From DATBFX01 sp036558305 (GTDB lineage Bacteria; Chloroflexota; Chloroflexia; Thermomicrobiales; UBA6265), in assembly GCA_036558305.1 (NCBI GenBank), contig DATBFX010000530.1:1-12305 (forward strand): a stretch of 12,305 bases of DNA, given 5' to 3'. Below are positions 5,873 to 12,305 of this stretch, in pieces (the first letter of the stretch is position 1; each line of letters starts with the position of its first letter). The translations under genes and the position numbers were made by a program. The notes beneath the pieces are model-generated. The model did no database searches. It saw only the letters and a program-made list of their open reading frames with translations, and was not told the origin of the DNA.

Positions 5873-6799
5873 TCACCCAACAAATCGCCGCCCTTGTACC
5901 GTCAACTCGCCCACCACCGCCCGGTCGCCGCTGATCCGCTGCGCCACGTCGAGCGCGGCCCTTGCCTGCTCCACGTCCGCCGTGTCGCCGTGGAGGACAA
6001 TCCCCTTCGCCGTCGGCGTCGCCAGCAGCCAGGAACTGGCGAATGCTTCGTCGCACAGCGCGCGGTTGACCGTTGCGGCGAGCGACAACACCTCCGCAAC
6101 CTCGACCGGCATCGCCGCGACCGCACCACCGGCTGCGAGTGCGGCCAGGATGACGTCGCGGGCCGTCTCCGGTGCGATCTCCTCCGAGTTGACGATCACG
6201 TCCCAGTGCAGCGGGTCGTCCCAATCCGCGTCGAACAGCGCCCGGTTGTACTCGCGCTGCTCCCGATCGCCGCTCAGCACCGCCTCCCGCGCCGCGCCGT
6301 GGTCGAGCCCGTACGCCGTCGCCAGGCGCTCGGTCCGCACCTCGGCCGGTGCGACGATCTTGGCGCACAGCACTGCCGGCAACCCCGCCAGCAGGTACTG
6401 CCCGCCGCCGCCGATCAACACCAGACCGTCCGCCGCCGCCAGCGCGTAGATCAGACTCGCCAGCGTCAGCAGCAGCGTCCGCCGTTCGTCCGCCACCGCC
6501 TCCAGGACCGAGACCGGTCCGCGCGCATGCTCAGGTCCCGCCCCGCGTAGCGCGTCGCCGTATTCCAACTCGCCGAACCCGAGGTACAGCGGCGGCAGGT
6601 CGTCGGTACCGAGTCGCGCCAGCCGTTGCTCGTCGGCAAACTCCGCAAAGACCCGCGGCAGCCGCATACTGCGCTTGATCGCTTCTGCCGACAGTTCGCG
6701 CCGCCCGACCACGCGGTAACCCAGCCGCTCCGCCAGCAATTGCGCGATCGTCTGCCCGCCGCTCCCGACCTGCCGGGCCAGGGTGATCACCGCCACCAC
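5873..6799 (-). CDS. Cytidylate-kinase-like P-loop protein with C-terminal BON-like domain
   Basis: The product is 308 aa. It opens ITLARQVGSGGQTIAQLLAERLGY, the P-loop-like GSGG (12-15) start of the cytidylate kinase-like family (Cytidylate_kin2, PF13189 type). Further family signatures are LVLIGGGGQYLL (126-137), RTERL, then DREQREYNRALFDADWDDP and WDVIVNS. Family members usually have Arg in 'IGRG'; here it is Gly (IGGGG), so activity may be altered. Residues ~238-302 look like a BON domain: VNRALCDEAF, then GIVLHGDTADVEQARAALDVAQ, ISGDRAVVGELTV. BON domains usually bind membranes or other macromolecules, so a fusion to a nucleotide kinase is odd. AAAGGAG (minus strand, 6810-6804) lies four bases before GTG 6799 and seven before GTG 6796, so either may be the start. 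It is 16 bases downstream of the AccDA gene and in the same operon. Confidence 0.82.
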   Translation of the reverse strand: MVAVITLARQVGSGGQTIAQLLAERLGYRVVGRRELSAEAIKRSMRLPRVFAEFADEQRLARLGTDDLPPLYLGFGELEYGDALRGAGPEHARGPVSVLEAVADERRTLLLTLASLIYALAAADGLVLIGGGGQYLLAGLPAVLCAKIVAPAEVRTERLATAYGLDHGAAREAVLSGDREQREYNRALFDADWDDPLHWDVIVNSEEIAPETARDVILAALAAGGAVAAMPVEVAEVLSLAATVNRALCDEAFASSWLLATPTAKGIVLHGDTADVEQARAALDVAQRISGDRAVVGELTVQGRRFVG

Positions 6800-6815
6800 T
6801 CGGCTCCTTTCCCGT

Positions 6816-8588
6816 TCAACCGGCCGGCGCTTCCGCCGCGGCCGGCGCCGTCCCCGCCTCCCGCGACTCGGACCGCTCCGGCGGCAGCGGCGACTTCACC
6901 GCGAACCGCCGTCCGACCGACCGGTACCGCTCGCCCCGCGACTGCACCAGGCGGTCGCGCTTGATCGCCCCCAATTCGTCGAACGCGGCCACGATCGCCG
7001 TCTTCAGCAACGCCGCCGCCTGATCGGGATCGGACGCCGCCCCTCCGCTCGGTTCCGGCACGACGGCATCGACGATCCCGAAACCGAGCAGGTCGGCCGC
7101 CGTGATCTTCAGCTTCGCCGCCAGTTCCGGCGCCCGTCCGGCGTCCCGGTAGAGGATTGCCGCCGCCCCCTCCGGCGCGATCACCGAGTAGATCGCCGTC
7201 TCCTGCATCAGTACCCGATCGGCGACCGCGAGCGCCAGCGCCCCGCCGCTGCCGCCCTCGCCGACGATCGCTGCCACGATCGGCACCGGCAGATCGCTCA
7301 TCGTCGCCATCGACTCCGCGATCTCGCCGGCCAACCCGCGCTCCTCCGCCTCGATCCCCGGATACGCCCCCGGCGTGTCAACGAGCGCCAGGAGCGGCAG
7401 GCGGAATCGCGCCGCCAACCGCATCACGCGCTGGGCCTTGCGAAACCCTTCTGGCATCGGTCGCCCCTGACGGCGCCTTGCCGCCTCGTCGCCGTGCCCG
7501 CGCTCGATCCCGATCACGGCGAGCGACCGCCCCGCGAGACCGCCGAAACCGGCCACGATCGCCGGATCGTCGCCCGACTCCCGGTCGCCGTGCAGTTCGA
7601 CAAAGCGATCGAGCATCCGCCCCAGGTAATCCACCGTCGTCGGCCGCGCCGGGTCCCGCGCCGCCTGCACCGTTGGCCACACGTCCGCCGGTGGCGCCGC
7701 CGCCCCGCCGGACCGCTTCGTCGCACCGACTGCGCGCGGCTTGTCTCGCGGTTGCAGCAGGCCGAAGAGCACGCCGAGGTAGCCGCGCAGCGCCACCCGG
7801 TCGACGATGTCGTCGATCAACCCGTGCTCCAACAGAAACTCCGCCGTGTGCGACCCCGGCGGCAGCGGCCGGCCGAGAAACTGCTCGGCCACCCGCGGTC
7901 CGGCAAACCCGATCAGGGCGCCTGGTTCGGCCAGGATCACGTCGCCCAGACTCGCGAACGACGCGAACACCCCGCCCGTCGTCGGATGCGTCAACACCGA
8001 GACGTACGGCACTCCGGCGTTGTGGAGTCGCTGGATCGCCGTCGCCGTCTTCGCCATCTGCAAGAGCGAGAACATTCCCTCCTGCATTCGCGCCCCGCCG
8101 CTGGCGACGATCGACAGCAACGGCACCCGCCGCTCCCCGGCCAACTCCGCCGCGCGCACCAGCTTCTCGCCGACCACCACCCCCATGCTGCCGCCCATGA
8201 AGGCGAAGTCGAGCACGGCGACGACGATCTTGTGCCCGTGCACCGCGGCCGTCCCGGTGATCAGCGCATCGGCCTGTCCCGTCACCCGGCGTTGCTCCTC
8301 CAGTCGCCGCCGGTACGGCGCATCGTCGGTAAACGCCAGCGGATCGGCGGAGAAGAGTCTGGCGAGGGTCTCCCGAAAACTCCCCTCGTCGACGAGCCCG
8401 TCGACCCGTTGCCGGCTCCCGATCGCCAGGTGCGCCCCGCACGCGCTACAGACCCGGTAGCGTTCGTACCGGGCATCGCCCGCCAGCGAAACCTCGCAGC
8501 GCGGGCAGATCGGCGGTGCCCCGTCCGCGGCGACCTCGTGCGGGATCGGGTGGGGCCTCGACTGGCGGAATCCGAAAAAGCGTCTCAT
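6816..8588 (-). CDS. accDA: Acetyl-CoA carboxylase carboxyltransferase, fused beta (AccD) and alpha (AccA)
   Basis: The product is 590 aa and transfers carboxyl from carboxybiotin to acetyl-CoA, giving malonyl-CoA for fatty acid synthesis in the cytoplasm. The N-terminal half (1-~280) is AccD: a zinc ribbon C28-x2-C31-x15-C47-x2-C50, then GGSMGVVVGEK (132-142), ASGGARMQEG (162-171) and HPTTGGVFAS (201-210). A Pro/Ala-rich linker (281-300) leads to AccA (~303-555): RPTTVDYLGRMLDRFVELHGDR, DTPGAYPGIEAEERG (404-418), GEGGSGGALAL (443-453) and APEGAAAILYRD (471-482). The usual N-terminal helical segment of free-standing AccA is absent, so AccA starts at its core. Residues ~556-590 form a low-complexity tail. 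Upstream of ATG 8588 there is only a weak ribosome site (GGATC). The biotin carrier and carboxylase genes are not in the window. The downstream cytidylate-kinase-like gene is coupled to it. Confidence 0.95.
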   Translation of the reverse strand: MRRFFGFRQSRPHPIPHEVAADGAPPICPRCEVSLAGDARYERYRVCSACGAHLAIGSRQRVDGLVDEGSFRETLARLFSADPLAFTDDAPYRRRLEEQRRVTGQADALITGTAAVHGHKIVVAVLDFAFMGGSMGVVVGEKLVRAAELAGERRVPLLSIVASGGARMQEGMFSLLQMAKTATAIQRLHNAGVPYVSVLTHPTTGGVFASFASLGDVILAEPGALIGFAGPRVAEQFLGRPLPPGSHTAEFLLEHGLIDDIVDRVALRGYLGVLFGLLQPRDKPRAVGATKRSGGAAAPPADVWPTVQAARDPARPTTVDYLGRMLDRFVELHGDRESGDDPAIVAGFGGLAGRSLAVIGIERGHGDEAARRRQGRPMPEGFRKAQRVMRLAARFRLPLLALVDTPGAYPGIEAEERGLAGEIAESMATMSDLPVPIVAAIVGEGGSGGALALAVADRVLMQETAIYSVIAPEGAAAILYRDAGRAPELAAKLKITAADLLGFGIVDAVVPEPSGGAASDPDQAAALLKTAIVAAFDELGAIKRDRLVQSRGERYRSVGRRFAVKSPLPPERSESREAGTAPAAAEAPAG

Positions 8589-8755
8589 CGACCGATCCGC
8601 TGGCGAGCGTCTGCGGCATCATGGCCGCACCGATGCGTAACCGAGCGTACCATTCTCCCAGCACCGGCGGCGCGGGAGACGTGTACAATCCGACGAGGGG
8701 AGGTCCGCCCCGGGGGCCGCGAGGGCACGCCCCGTCACTGGTTAAGGGGTAACCG
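8589..8755. promoter_or_regulatory. Divergent intergenic region with ribosome-site hairpin
   Basis: These 167 bases separate the minus-strand accDA from the plus-strand small gene and must hold promoters for both unless read-through occurs. TACAAT (8684-8689) is a fair -10 for the plus strand, but no good -35 sits 16-18 bases upstream. At 8737-8757 the RNA of the plus-strand gene can fold as GGTTA-AGGGG-TAACC with extra pairs (one G-U), placing the ribosome-binding AGGGG in a 5-nt loop and the GTG start at the stem edge. That could control translation. Confidence 0.4.
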
Positions 8756-9022
8756 GTGGTTATGAACGCCACAGACGACGAAATTCGCATGGAGGTGCTG
8801 CGGCGCCTGGCGGAGCAAGCGATGAGCGACACCGACTTTCGCGCCGTTGCCCGGCACGACCTGCTCGGTGCGCTCGACCGCTACGGCTACGACCTCAACG
8901 AGCGCGAACTCGCCCTCGTCCTCCGCTTCCGCGCCGCGCTCGAAGAGGCCGGCGTCGACCTCTTCCTCACCCAACGCCTGACGGCGGCCGACAAGGAGCT
9001 CCTCCGTCAGGTGATGGGCTGA
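8756..9022 (+). CDS. Small Os1348/Nif11-like (NHLP-type) protein
   Basis: The product is 88 aa. GTG 8756 is six bases after AAGGGG (8744-8749); ATG 8762 is in frame but 12 bases away, so GTG is favoured. The core 'EVLRRLAEQAMSDTDFRAVARHDLLGALDRYGYDLNERELALV' follows the pattern of Os1348/Nif11-like leader proteins: 'igrA.tD..FR..l..dp..aL..yG..Lt.eEl..l'. Such proteins are often leader-type substrates of RiPP biosynthesis or stand-alone small proteins. Here the helical core continues with EEAGVDLFLTQRLTAADKELLRQVMG, with no Gly-Gly cleavage site and no Cys/Ser/Thr-rich core, and no modification enzyme is near. It could be a non-peptide-precursor family member. It diverges from accDA across a 167-base gap. 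Confidence 0.75.
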   Translation: MVMNATDDEIRMEVLRRLAEQAMSDTDFRAVARHDLLGALDRYGYDLNERELALVLRFRAALEEAGVDLFLTQRLTAADKELLRQVMG

Positions 9023-9033
9023 TCGCGCGTCCG

Positions 9034-9720
9034 TCAGTTTCCCATCGTGCCGAACAGACGGTCGCCAGCGTCGCCCAAACCGGGACGGATGAACTTGTTG
9101 GCGTCGAGCTCGCGGTCCAGTTTGGCGACGTAGAGCGGGACGTCGGGGTGCTCGTCTAGCATCCGCGCGACCCCCTCCGGCGCGGCGATGATGCCGACGA
9201 ATTTGATCCAGCGCGCCCCGCGTGCCTTCAATTCCCGCGTCGCCGCGTCGGCCGAACCGGCGGTCGCCAGCATCGGGTCGAGCAGGATCATCAGGTCGGC
9301 CGAGATGTGCTCCGGTAGCCGGTTGTAGTAGCTGACCGGATGGTGGGTCGTTTCGTCGCGGTAGATGCCGACGTGGTAGACGGTCGCGCCGGGCAGGAGA
9401 TCGCGGGCGCCTTCGGTCATCCCGAGTCCGGCGCGGAGGATGGGGACGAGTCCGACGGTGGCGTCGATCTCGCTGCCCTCGGTCTCTTCGAGCGGGGTGC
9501 GGAACGGAACCGACCTCACCGGCAGGTCGAAGGTCGCCTCGTAGAGCAGGAAGTGCGTCAACTCGCGAACGAGGTCGTGGAACTGCGGCGTCGCGGTGCG
9601 CTCGTCGGAGAGAAAGCGCACCTTGTGCCGCACCAGGGGGTGCGCGCTGACGTGCAGGTTCGGAAAGCGACCAGCCGCCGCCAGCGGCGCGCTCTCGGAT
9701 ACCACGTTTCGTCCCCCCAC
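9034..9720 (-). CDS. upp: Uracil phosphoribosyltransferase
   Basis: The product is 228 aa, and makes UMP from uracil and PRPP in pyrimidine salvage. Signatures in order: HPLVRHKV (27-34), LVPILRAGLGM (91-101), YHVGIYRDETT (115-125), the PRPP loop DPMLATAGSADAA (148-160; second-last Gly of the usual ATGGS is Ala), and the uracil-binding PGLGDAGDRLFGT (213-225). The family is usually ~208 aa, so residues 1-20 are an extra, poorly conserved N-terminus. The start is uncertain: GTG 9720 (with GAGGT upstream) gives the full length, and GTG 9705 after a G-rich tract gives a shorter one. It ends close to the small plus-strand gene (12-base gap) and is divergent from the VOC gene. TAGAAT on the minus strand (9749-9744) is a possible -10. 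Confidence 0.96.
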   Translation of the reverse strand: MGGRNVVSESAPLAAAGRFPNLHVSAHPLVRHKVRFLSDERTATPQFHDLVRELTHFLLYEATFDLPVRSVPFRTPLEETEGSEIDATVGLVPILRAGLGMTEGARDLLPGATVYHVGIYRDETTHHPVSYYNRLPEHISADLMILLDPMLATAGSADAATRELKARGARWIKFVGIIAAPEGVARMLDEHPDVPLYVAKLDRELDANKFIRPGLGDAGDRLFGTMGN

Positions 9721-9845
9721 CGCGCTTCGACCTCGCTGGGATGATTCTACCGGAAAGGGCTGGACATTCGGCGCCGCGTGTGCGGCAATTCCTCCCGTTC
9801 TCGATCGGCGCGGCTGTCAACCGCAAAAAGAAAGGGGAAGCGACG

Positions 9846-10232
9846 ATGCCCGCGGTTTTGCGTCTGCAACACACCAGCGTCCCGATGCCGGCGGACGGTC
9901 ACGAGGCGGCTCGCCGTTTCTACGGCGGCGCGCTCGGCATGACCGAGGTCAAGCCACCGTCCAGCCTGATGGTCGATCGCCTCGTCTGGTTTCGCGCCGG
10001 ACCCGATGGACACGAGGTCCACGTCTTCGTCGACGAGCAGATGCAGGCGAAGTCGGCCGAACAACACCTCTGCCTCCAGGTCGACGACATCGCCTCGGTG
10101 CGCGCCCAACTCAGCGATCGCGGCATCGCCATCGAGGAGACCACCGCGATCGCCAACCGGCCTCGCTTCTTCGTCAAGGATCCCTTCGGCAACAAGATCG
10201 AGTTGACGCAGATCACCGGCGACTACGACTGA
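9846..10232 (+). CDS. VOC superfamily (glyoxalase/bleomycin-resistance-fold) protein
   Basis: The product is 128 aa. The frame is open from 9741, but ATG 9846 is chosen because AAAGGGG (9831-9837) precedes it at good spacing and the fold starts right after. It shows the paired beta-alpha-beta-beta-beta modules: LQHTSVPM (7-14) with H9, FYGGALGMTEV (25-35), LVWFRAGPDGHEVHVFVDE (46-64), EQHLCLQVDDI (72-82) with H74, then RGIAIEETTA and FVKDPFGNKIELTQI (109-123) with E119. The likely metal-facing residues H9, H59 (or E57), H74 and E119 fit the classic VOC set. Substrate cannot be told: lyase, dioxygenase and resistance proteins share this fold. It is divergent from upp across 125 bases. Confidence 0.9.
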   Translation: MPAVLRLQHTSVPMPADGHEAARRFYGGALGMTEVKPPSSLMVDRLVWFRAGPDGHEVHVFVDEQMQAKSAEQHLCLQVDDIASVRAQLSDRGIAIEETTAIANRPRFFVKDPFGNKIELTQITGDYD

Positions 10233-10369
10233 ACGGCCCGCTGCACGATTCTTGACGATGCGAGACAATGGGCCCGCGGTGCGGGGGCATGGGGCAGCGC
10301 GGTTGGTGTCGTGCCGGTCGTCGCGTGGCGACGATCGCGCAGGACGGCGTTCTCGGCGGAGAGATCGCC

Positions 10370-11158
10370 ATGCGTCCGGCGATTCGTCCACGATGGCGAC
10401 GGGATCGGTCGCGATCCGGCTGCGGTCGCCTCATCGTTCTCGTGCTTTTGTTGCCGGTCGGGTTGGCGATGAGCCGCGTGCGTGCCCAGGAGAACGGACC
10501 GAACGTGCCGTCGCCGGCCCATGTCGGGCAGGCGGTGATCGCGCAGGGGGTGTCGGAGATGCCGGCCGCCCAGATCGCCTGGCGGGTGGTACGCGACACC
10601 GCCGATCCTCCCGGTGCGGCCGAGTACGAGGGGCGCGCCCTCGGGTTCGCCGTCGCCGCGGAGGAGGCGATCCTGGTCTCGAACCAGAGCACGGGGCAGC
10701 AGGAGTTGCTCGCGAGCGGCGAGGCGTCGTTCGTCCCGTCCCAGTCGGCGGAGAAGCGCGAGAGTATGGGAGCGGGAACGACCCATCTCTTTCGGATCGC
10801 CCTGGTGCCGGCGGAGCAGGCCGGCGACGACGGCGGCGACGAAATGGTCCTCGCCGGTGCGCCTTTCGCGGCGCCGGAGGGGAAACGGGACGTCTCCCTG
10901 GTCGCGGAGGAAGGGCTTTGCACGCTGCGGGATTCGGGCCGCTCGATCACCCGCACCGCGGGGGATGTCGACGGCCCGCCGATGCTGGTCGTGGTGACCG
11001 AAGGCGAGTTGCAGGTGATGCCGCGCCAGGGCGAACCGGTGAAGGTGGGTGCCGGGCGGGCGTTGGAGGTGGCGCCGCCGGTCACGCTGAAATCGCTCCG
11101 GAACAGCGATCGCTGTACGTCGTACCTGGTCGCGGTGATCGGACCGCAGGTGCCTTGA
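10370..11158 (+). CDS. Secreted cupin-like (bicupin) protein
   Basis: The product is 262 aa. The frame is open from 10268, but ATG 10370 is preferred: GGAGAG (10358-10363) lies six bases upstream and a signal peptide starts directly after it. Residues 1-20 are strongly basic, 21-34 are a hydrophobic core (LIVLVLLLPVGLAM), and a cleavage point is likely near VRAQ (37-40). The mature protein has two cupin-like halves. The first (~88-148) contains AILVSNQSTGQQELLASGEASFVPS. The second (~170-258) has LVVVTEGELQVMPRQGEPVKVGAGRALEVAP and ends LVAVIGPQV, the strand-turn-strand 'G-x-L ... v.aG.a..v' pattern. Metal-binding histidines of canonical cupins are not evident. The protein is probably extracytoplasmic and non-enzymatic; function unknown. 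It is 25 bases from the M42 peptidase and likely co-transcribed. Confidence 0.72.
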   Translation: MRPAIRPRWRRDRSRSGCGRLIVLVLLLPVGLAMSRVRAQENGPNVPSPAHVGQAVIAQGVSEMPAAQIAWRVVRDTADPPGAAEYEGRALGFAVAAEEAILVSNQSTGQQELLASGEASFVPSQSAEKRESMGAGTTHLFRIALVPAEQAGDDGGDEMVLAGAPFAAPEGKRDVSLVAEEGLCTLRDSGRSITRTAGDVDGPPMLVVVTEGELQVMPRQGEPVKVGAGRALEVAPPVTLKSLRNSDRCTSYLVAVIGPQVP

Positions 11159-11183
11159 ACGGGCACATCACGGGAGGACCTCG

Positions 11184-12248
11184 ATGACGGGATCGTCGCT
11201 GCCGACGGTCGATGGGTCGCACATACTGGAGACGACGGCCAAGCTCTGCCGCATCCCGAGTCCGACGGGATACACCGCCGAGGCGGTCGCCTTCGTCCAG
11301 GACCGGCTGGCCGGGTTCGGTCTGGAGGTCCGACGGACGGTGAAGGGCGCCCTGGTGGCGACGTTCCCTGGAAGCGGCAACTCGGGAGCGGGCGGCCGCG
11401 TGCTGTCCGCCCACGTCGACACGCTGGGGGCGATGGTCAAGGAGATTAAGAAGAACGGTCGCCTCAGGCTGACGCAGATCGGTGGCTACGACTGGTCGAC
11501 GATCGAGGGTGAGTATTGCACCGTGCACACGGCCGCGGGCGGCGCGATCACCGGAACGATCCTGACGACCAAAGCGTCGTACCACATCTTTGGCAAGGCG
11601 CAGGTCGAGCAGAAACGGGACGAGCAGTCGATCGAGGTCCGGCTCGACGAGCGGGTGTGCACGCCCGATGAGGTCCGCACGCTGGGGATCGAAGTCGGCG
11701 ACTTCGTCAGTCTCGACCCGCGGACGACGATCACGGCGAACGGCTATATCAAGTCGCGCCATCTCGACGACAAGGCGTGCGTGGCGATCCTTCTCGGCGT
11801 CGCCAGGGCGATCGTGTCCGGCGGTGTCGCTCCGGCGGTGCCCAGCCATCTCTACGTCAGCACGTACGAAGAAGTCGGGCACGGCACGTCGGCCGGTCTG
11901 CCGGACGGTGTCGAGGAGGTGATCGCGGTCGACATGGCGGCAGTCGGCGAGGGGCAAACCTCCGACGAGTTCGCGACGACCGTCTGCGTGAAAGATGGGA
12001 CCGGGCCCTACGACCGCAATGTGAGCCGGCGCTTGCTCGACCTGGCGCGGGCCAACGGGATCGACTGCCGCACGGACATCTACACCTACTACGGTTCGGA
12101 CGTGAGCCAGGCGCTGCGCGCCGGGTACGACGTCCGCGGCGCGCTGGTCGGTCCGGGGGTCGATGCGTCGCACTCGTACGAGCGTCTGCACCAGACGTCG
12201 TTGGAAGAGACGGCGCGGCTGCTGGTGGCGTACTTGATGAGCCGGTAG
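11184..12248 (+). CDS. M42 family metallo-aminopeptidase (glutamyl/general aminopeptidase, endoglucanase-M-like)
   Basis: The product is 354 aa, a usual M42 length, from ATG 11184 with GGGAGGA (11172-11178) upstream. M42 enzymes are cytoplasmic dinuclear-metal aminopeptidases that assemble into large tetrahedral particles and trim peptides. All expected ligands are visible: H77 in AHVDT, D195 in HLDDKA (bridging), E229 (catalytic base) and E230 in YEEVGHGTSAG, D250 in AVDMAA, and H330 in DASHSYER. The PDZ-like insert region between ~90 and ~180 is present. The N-terminus (LCRIPSPTGYTAEAV) is typical. Substrate preference (glutamyl, leucyl or broad) is not readable. It follows the cupin-like gene by 25 bases. 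Confidence 0.95.
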   Translation: MTGSSLPTVDGSHILETTAKLCRIPSPTGYTAEAVAFVQDRLAGFGLEVRRTVKGALVATFPGSGNSGAGGRVLSAHVDTLGAMVKEIKKNGRLRLTQIGGYDWSTIEGEYCTVHTAAGGAITGTILTTKASYHIFGKAQVEQKRDEQSIEVRLDERVCTPDEVRTLGIEVGDFVSLDPRTTITANGYIKSRHLDDKACVAILLGVARAIVSGGVAPAVPSHLYVSTYEEVGHGTSAGLPDGVEEVIAVDMAAVGEGQTSDEFATTVCVKDGTGPYDRNVSRRLLDLARANGIDCRTDIYTYYGSDVSQALRAGYDVRGALVGPGVDASHSYERLHQTSLEETARLLVAYLMSR

Positions 12249-12305
12249 GACGAGTCGTCAGTCGTCAGGCGTCAGGAATTGGTGGTTCGGCGCGGGTGGG
12301 CGCCG
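12249..12305. repeat. Short tandem CGTCAG(T/G) repeat at the window edge
   Basis: After the peptidase stop, 12254-12275 reads as three near-identical CGTCAG-type units (GTCGTCA, GTCGTCAGG, CGTCAGG). No gene starts before the window end. A small simple-sequence repeat of this type is common in high-GC intergenic DNA. Confidence 0.5.

Noticed and set aside
6783..8765. 660-codon plus-strand frame opposite accDA
   Set aside because: Arg/Pro/His-rich without motifs; the minus-strand AccD-AccA signatures cover it fully.
9744..9749. TAGAAT (minus strand) as the upp -10
   Set aside because: Good -10 and position, but no recognisable -35 at 16-18 bases; not enough for a promoter call.
8735..9874. 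379-codon minus-strand frame over upp and the small gene
   Set aside because: Arg-rich, no motif; upp and the Os1348-like gene account for the DNA.
10252..10257. TTGACG as a -35 for the cupin-like gene
   Set aside because: No -10-like hexamer at 16-18 bases downstream.
10268..10369. Longer start for the cupin-like gene at 10268
   Set aside because: It would put 34 non-hydrophobic residues ahead of a clear signal peptide; ATG 10370 has a good ribosome site.
10213..11166. Minus-strand frame opposite the cupin-like gene
   Set aside because: Ser/Arg/Pro-rich shadow; the plus-strand gene has signal peptide and ribosome site.

Overview
The window is about 12.3 kb of very GC-rich bacterial DNA, densely coding, with 13 protein genes I can support and no rRNA, tRNA, CRISPR array or transposase. 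The base composition, G/C-ending codons, GTG starts and family mix suggest a high-GC Chloroflexota lineage, perhaps near Thermomicrobia. The family mix includes an AccD-AccA fusion, an eCIS-type effector header, a short Os1348/Nif11-like protein and a secreted cupin-like protein. This taxonomic placement is inference; nothing here is a phylogenetic marker strong enough to settle it.

Layout, left to right. 1-855 is the 3' end of a SulP-type anion transporter with a C-terminal STAS domain. 1043-2448 is a three-gene same-strand cluster with strong ribosome binding sites: a LURP-one-related (LOR) protein, a DUF6325-like protein and a 77-residue two-helix membrane protein. 2449-3100 is non-coding and rich in repeats: two related MITE-like elements in opposite orientation, then a near-perfect 18-bp-stem hairpin.

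3101-4762 encodes the most interesting protein. It has an N-terminal header typical of extracellular contractile injection system (eCIS) cargo, two annexin-like GxGTDE repeats and a C-terminal region with an HEVQH zinc-protease motif. It is followed on the same strand by a beta-propeller-like protein (4898-5830).

On the minus strand, 8588-5873 holds a tight two-gene operon: a fused acetyl-CoA carboxylase carboxyltransferase (AccD+AccA in one chain), then a cytidylate-kinase-like protein that seems to carry a C-terminal BON domain. Diverging from it is a small Os1348/Nif11-like protein (8756-9022) whose ribosome binding site lies in a hairpin loop. Then come uracil phosphoribosyltransferase (upp, minus strand, 9034-9720) and, divergent from it, a VOC/glyoxalase-fold protein (9846-10232). 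A secreted bicupin-like protein (10370-11158) and an M42 metallo-aminopeptidase (11184-12248) close the window.

The window mixes housekeeping genes (fatty acid synthesis, pyrimidine salvage, peptide turnover) with accessory material. The novelty candidate is the annexin-like/HExxH protein, a probable injected or secreted effector that stands alone, beside a repeat-rich stretch and without visible injection-system genes.
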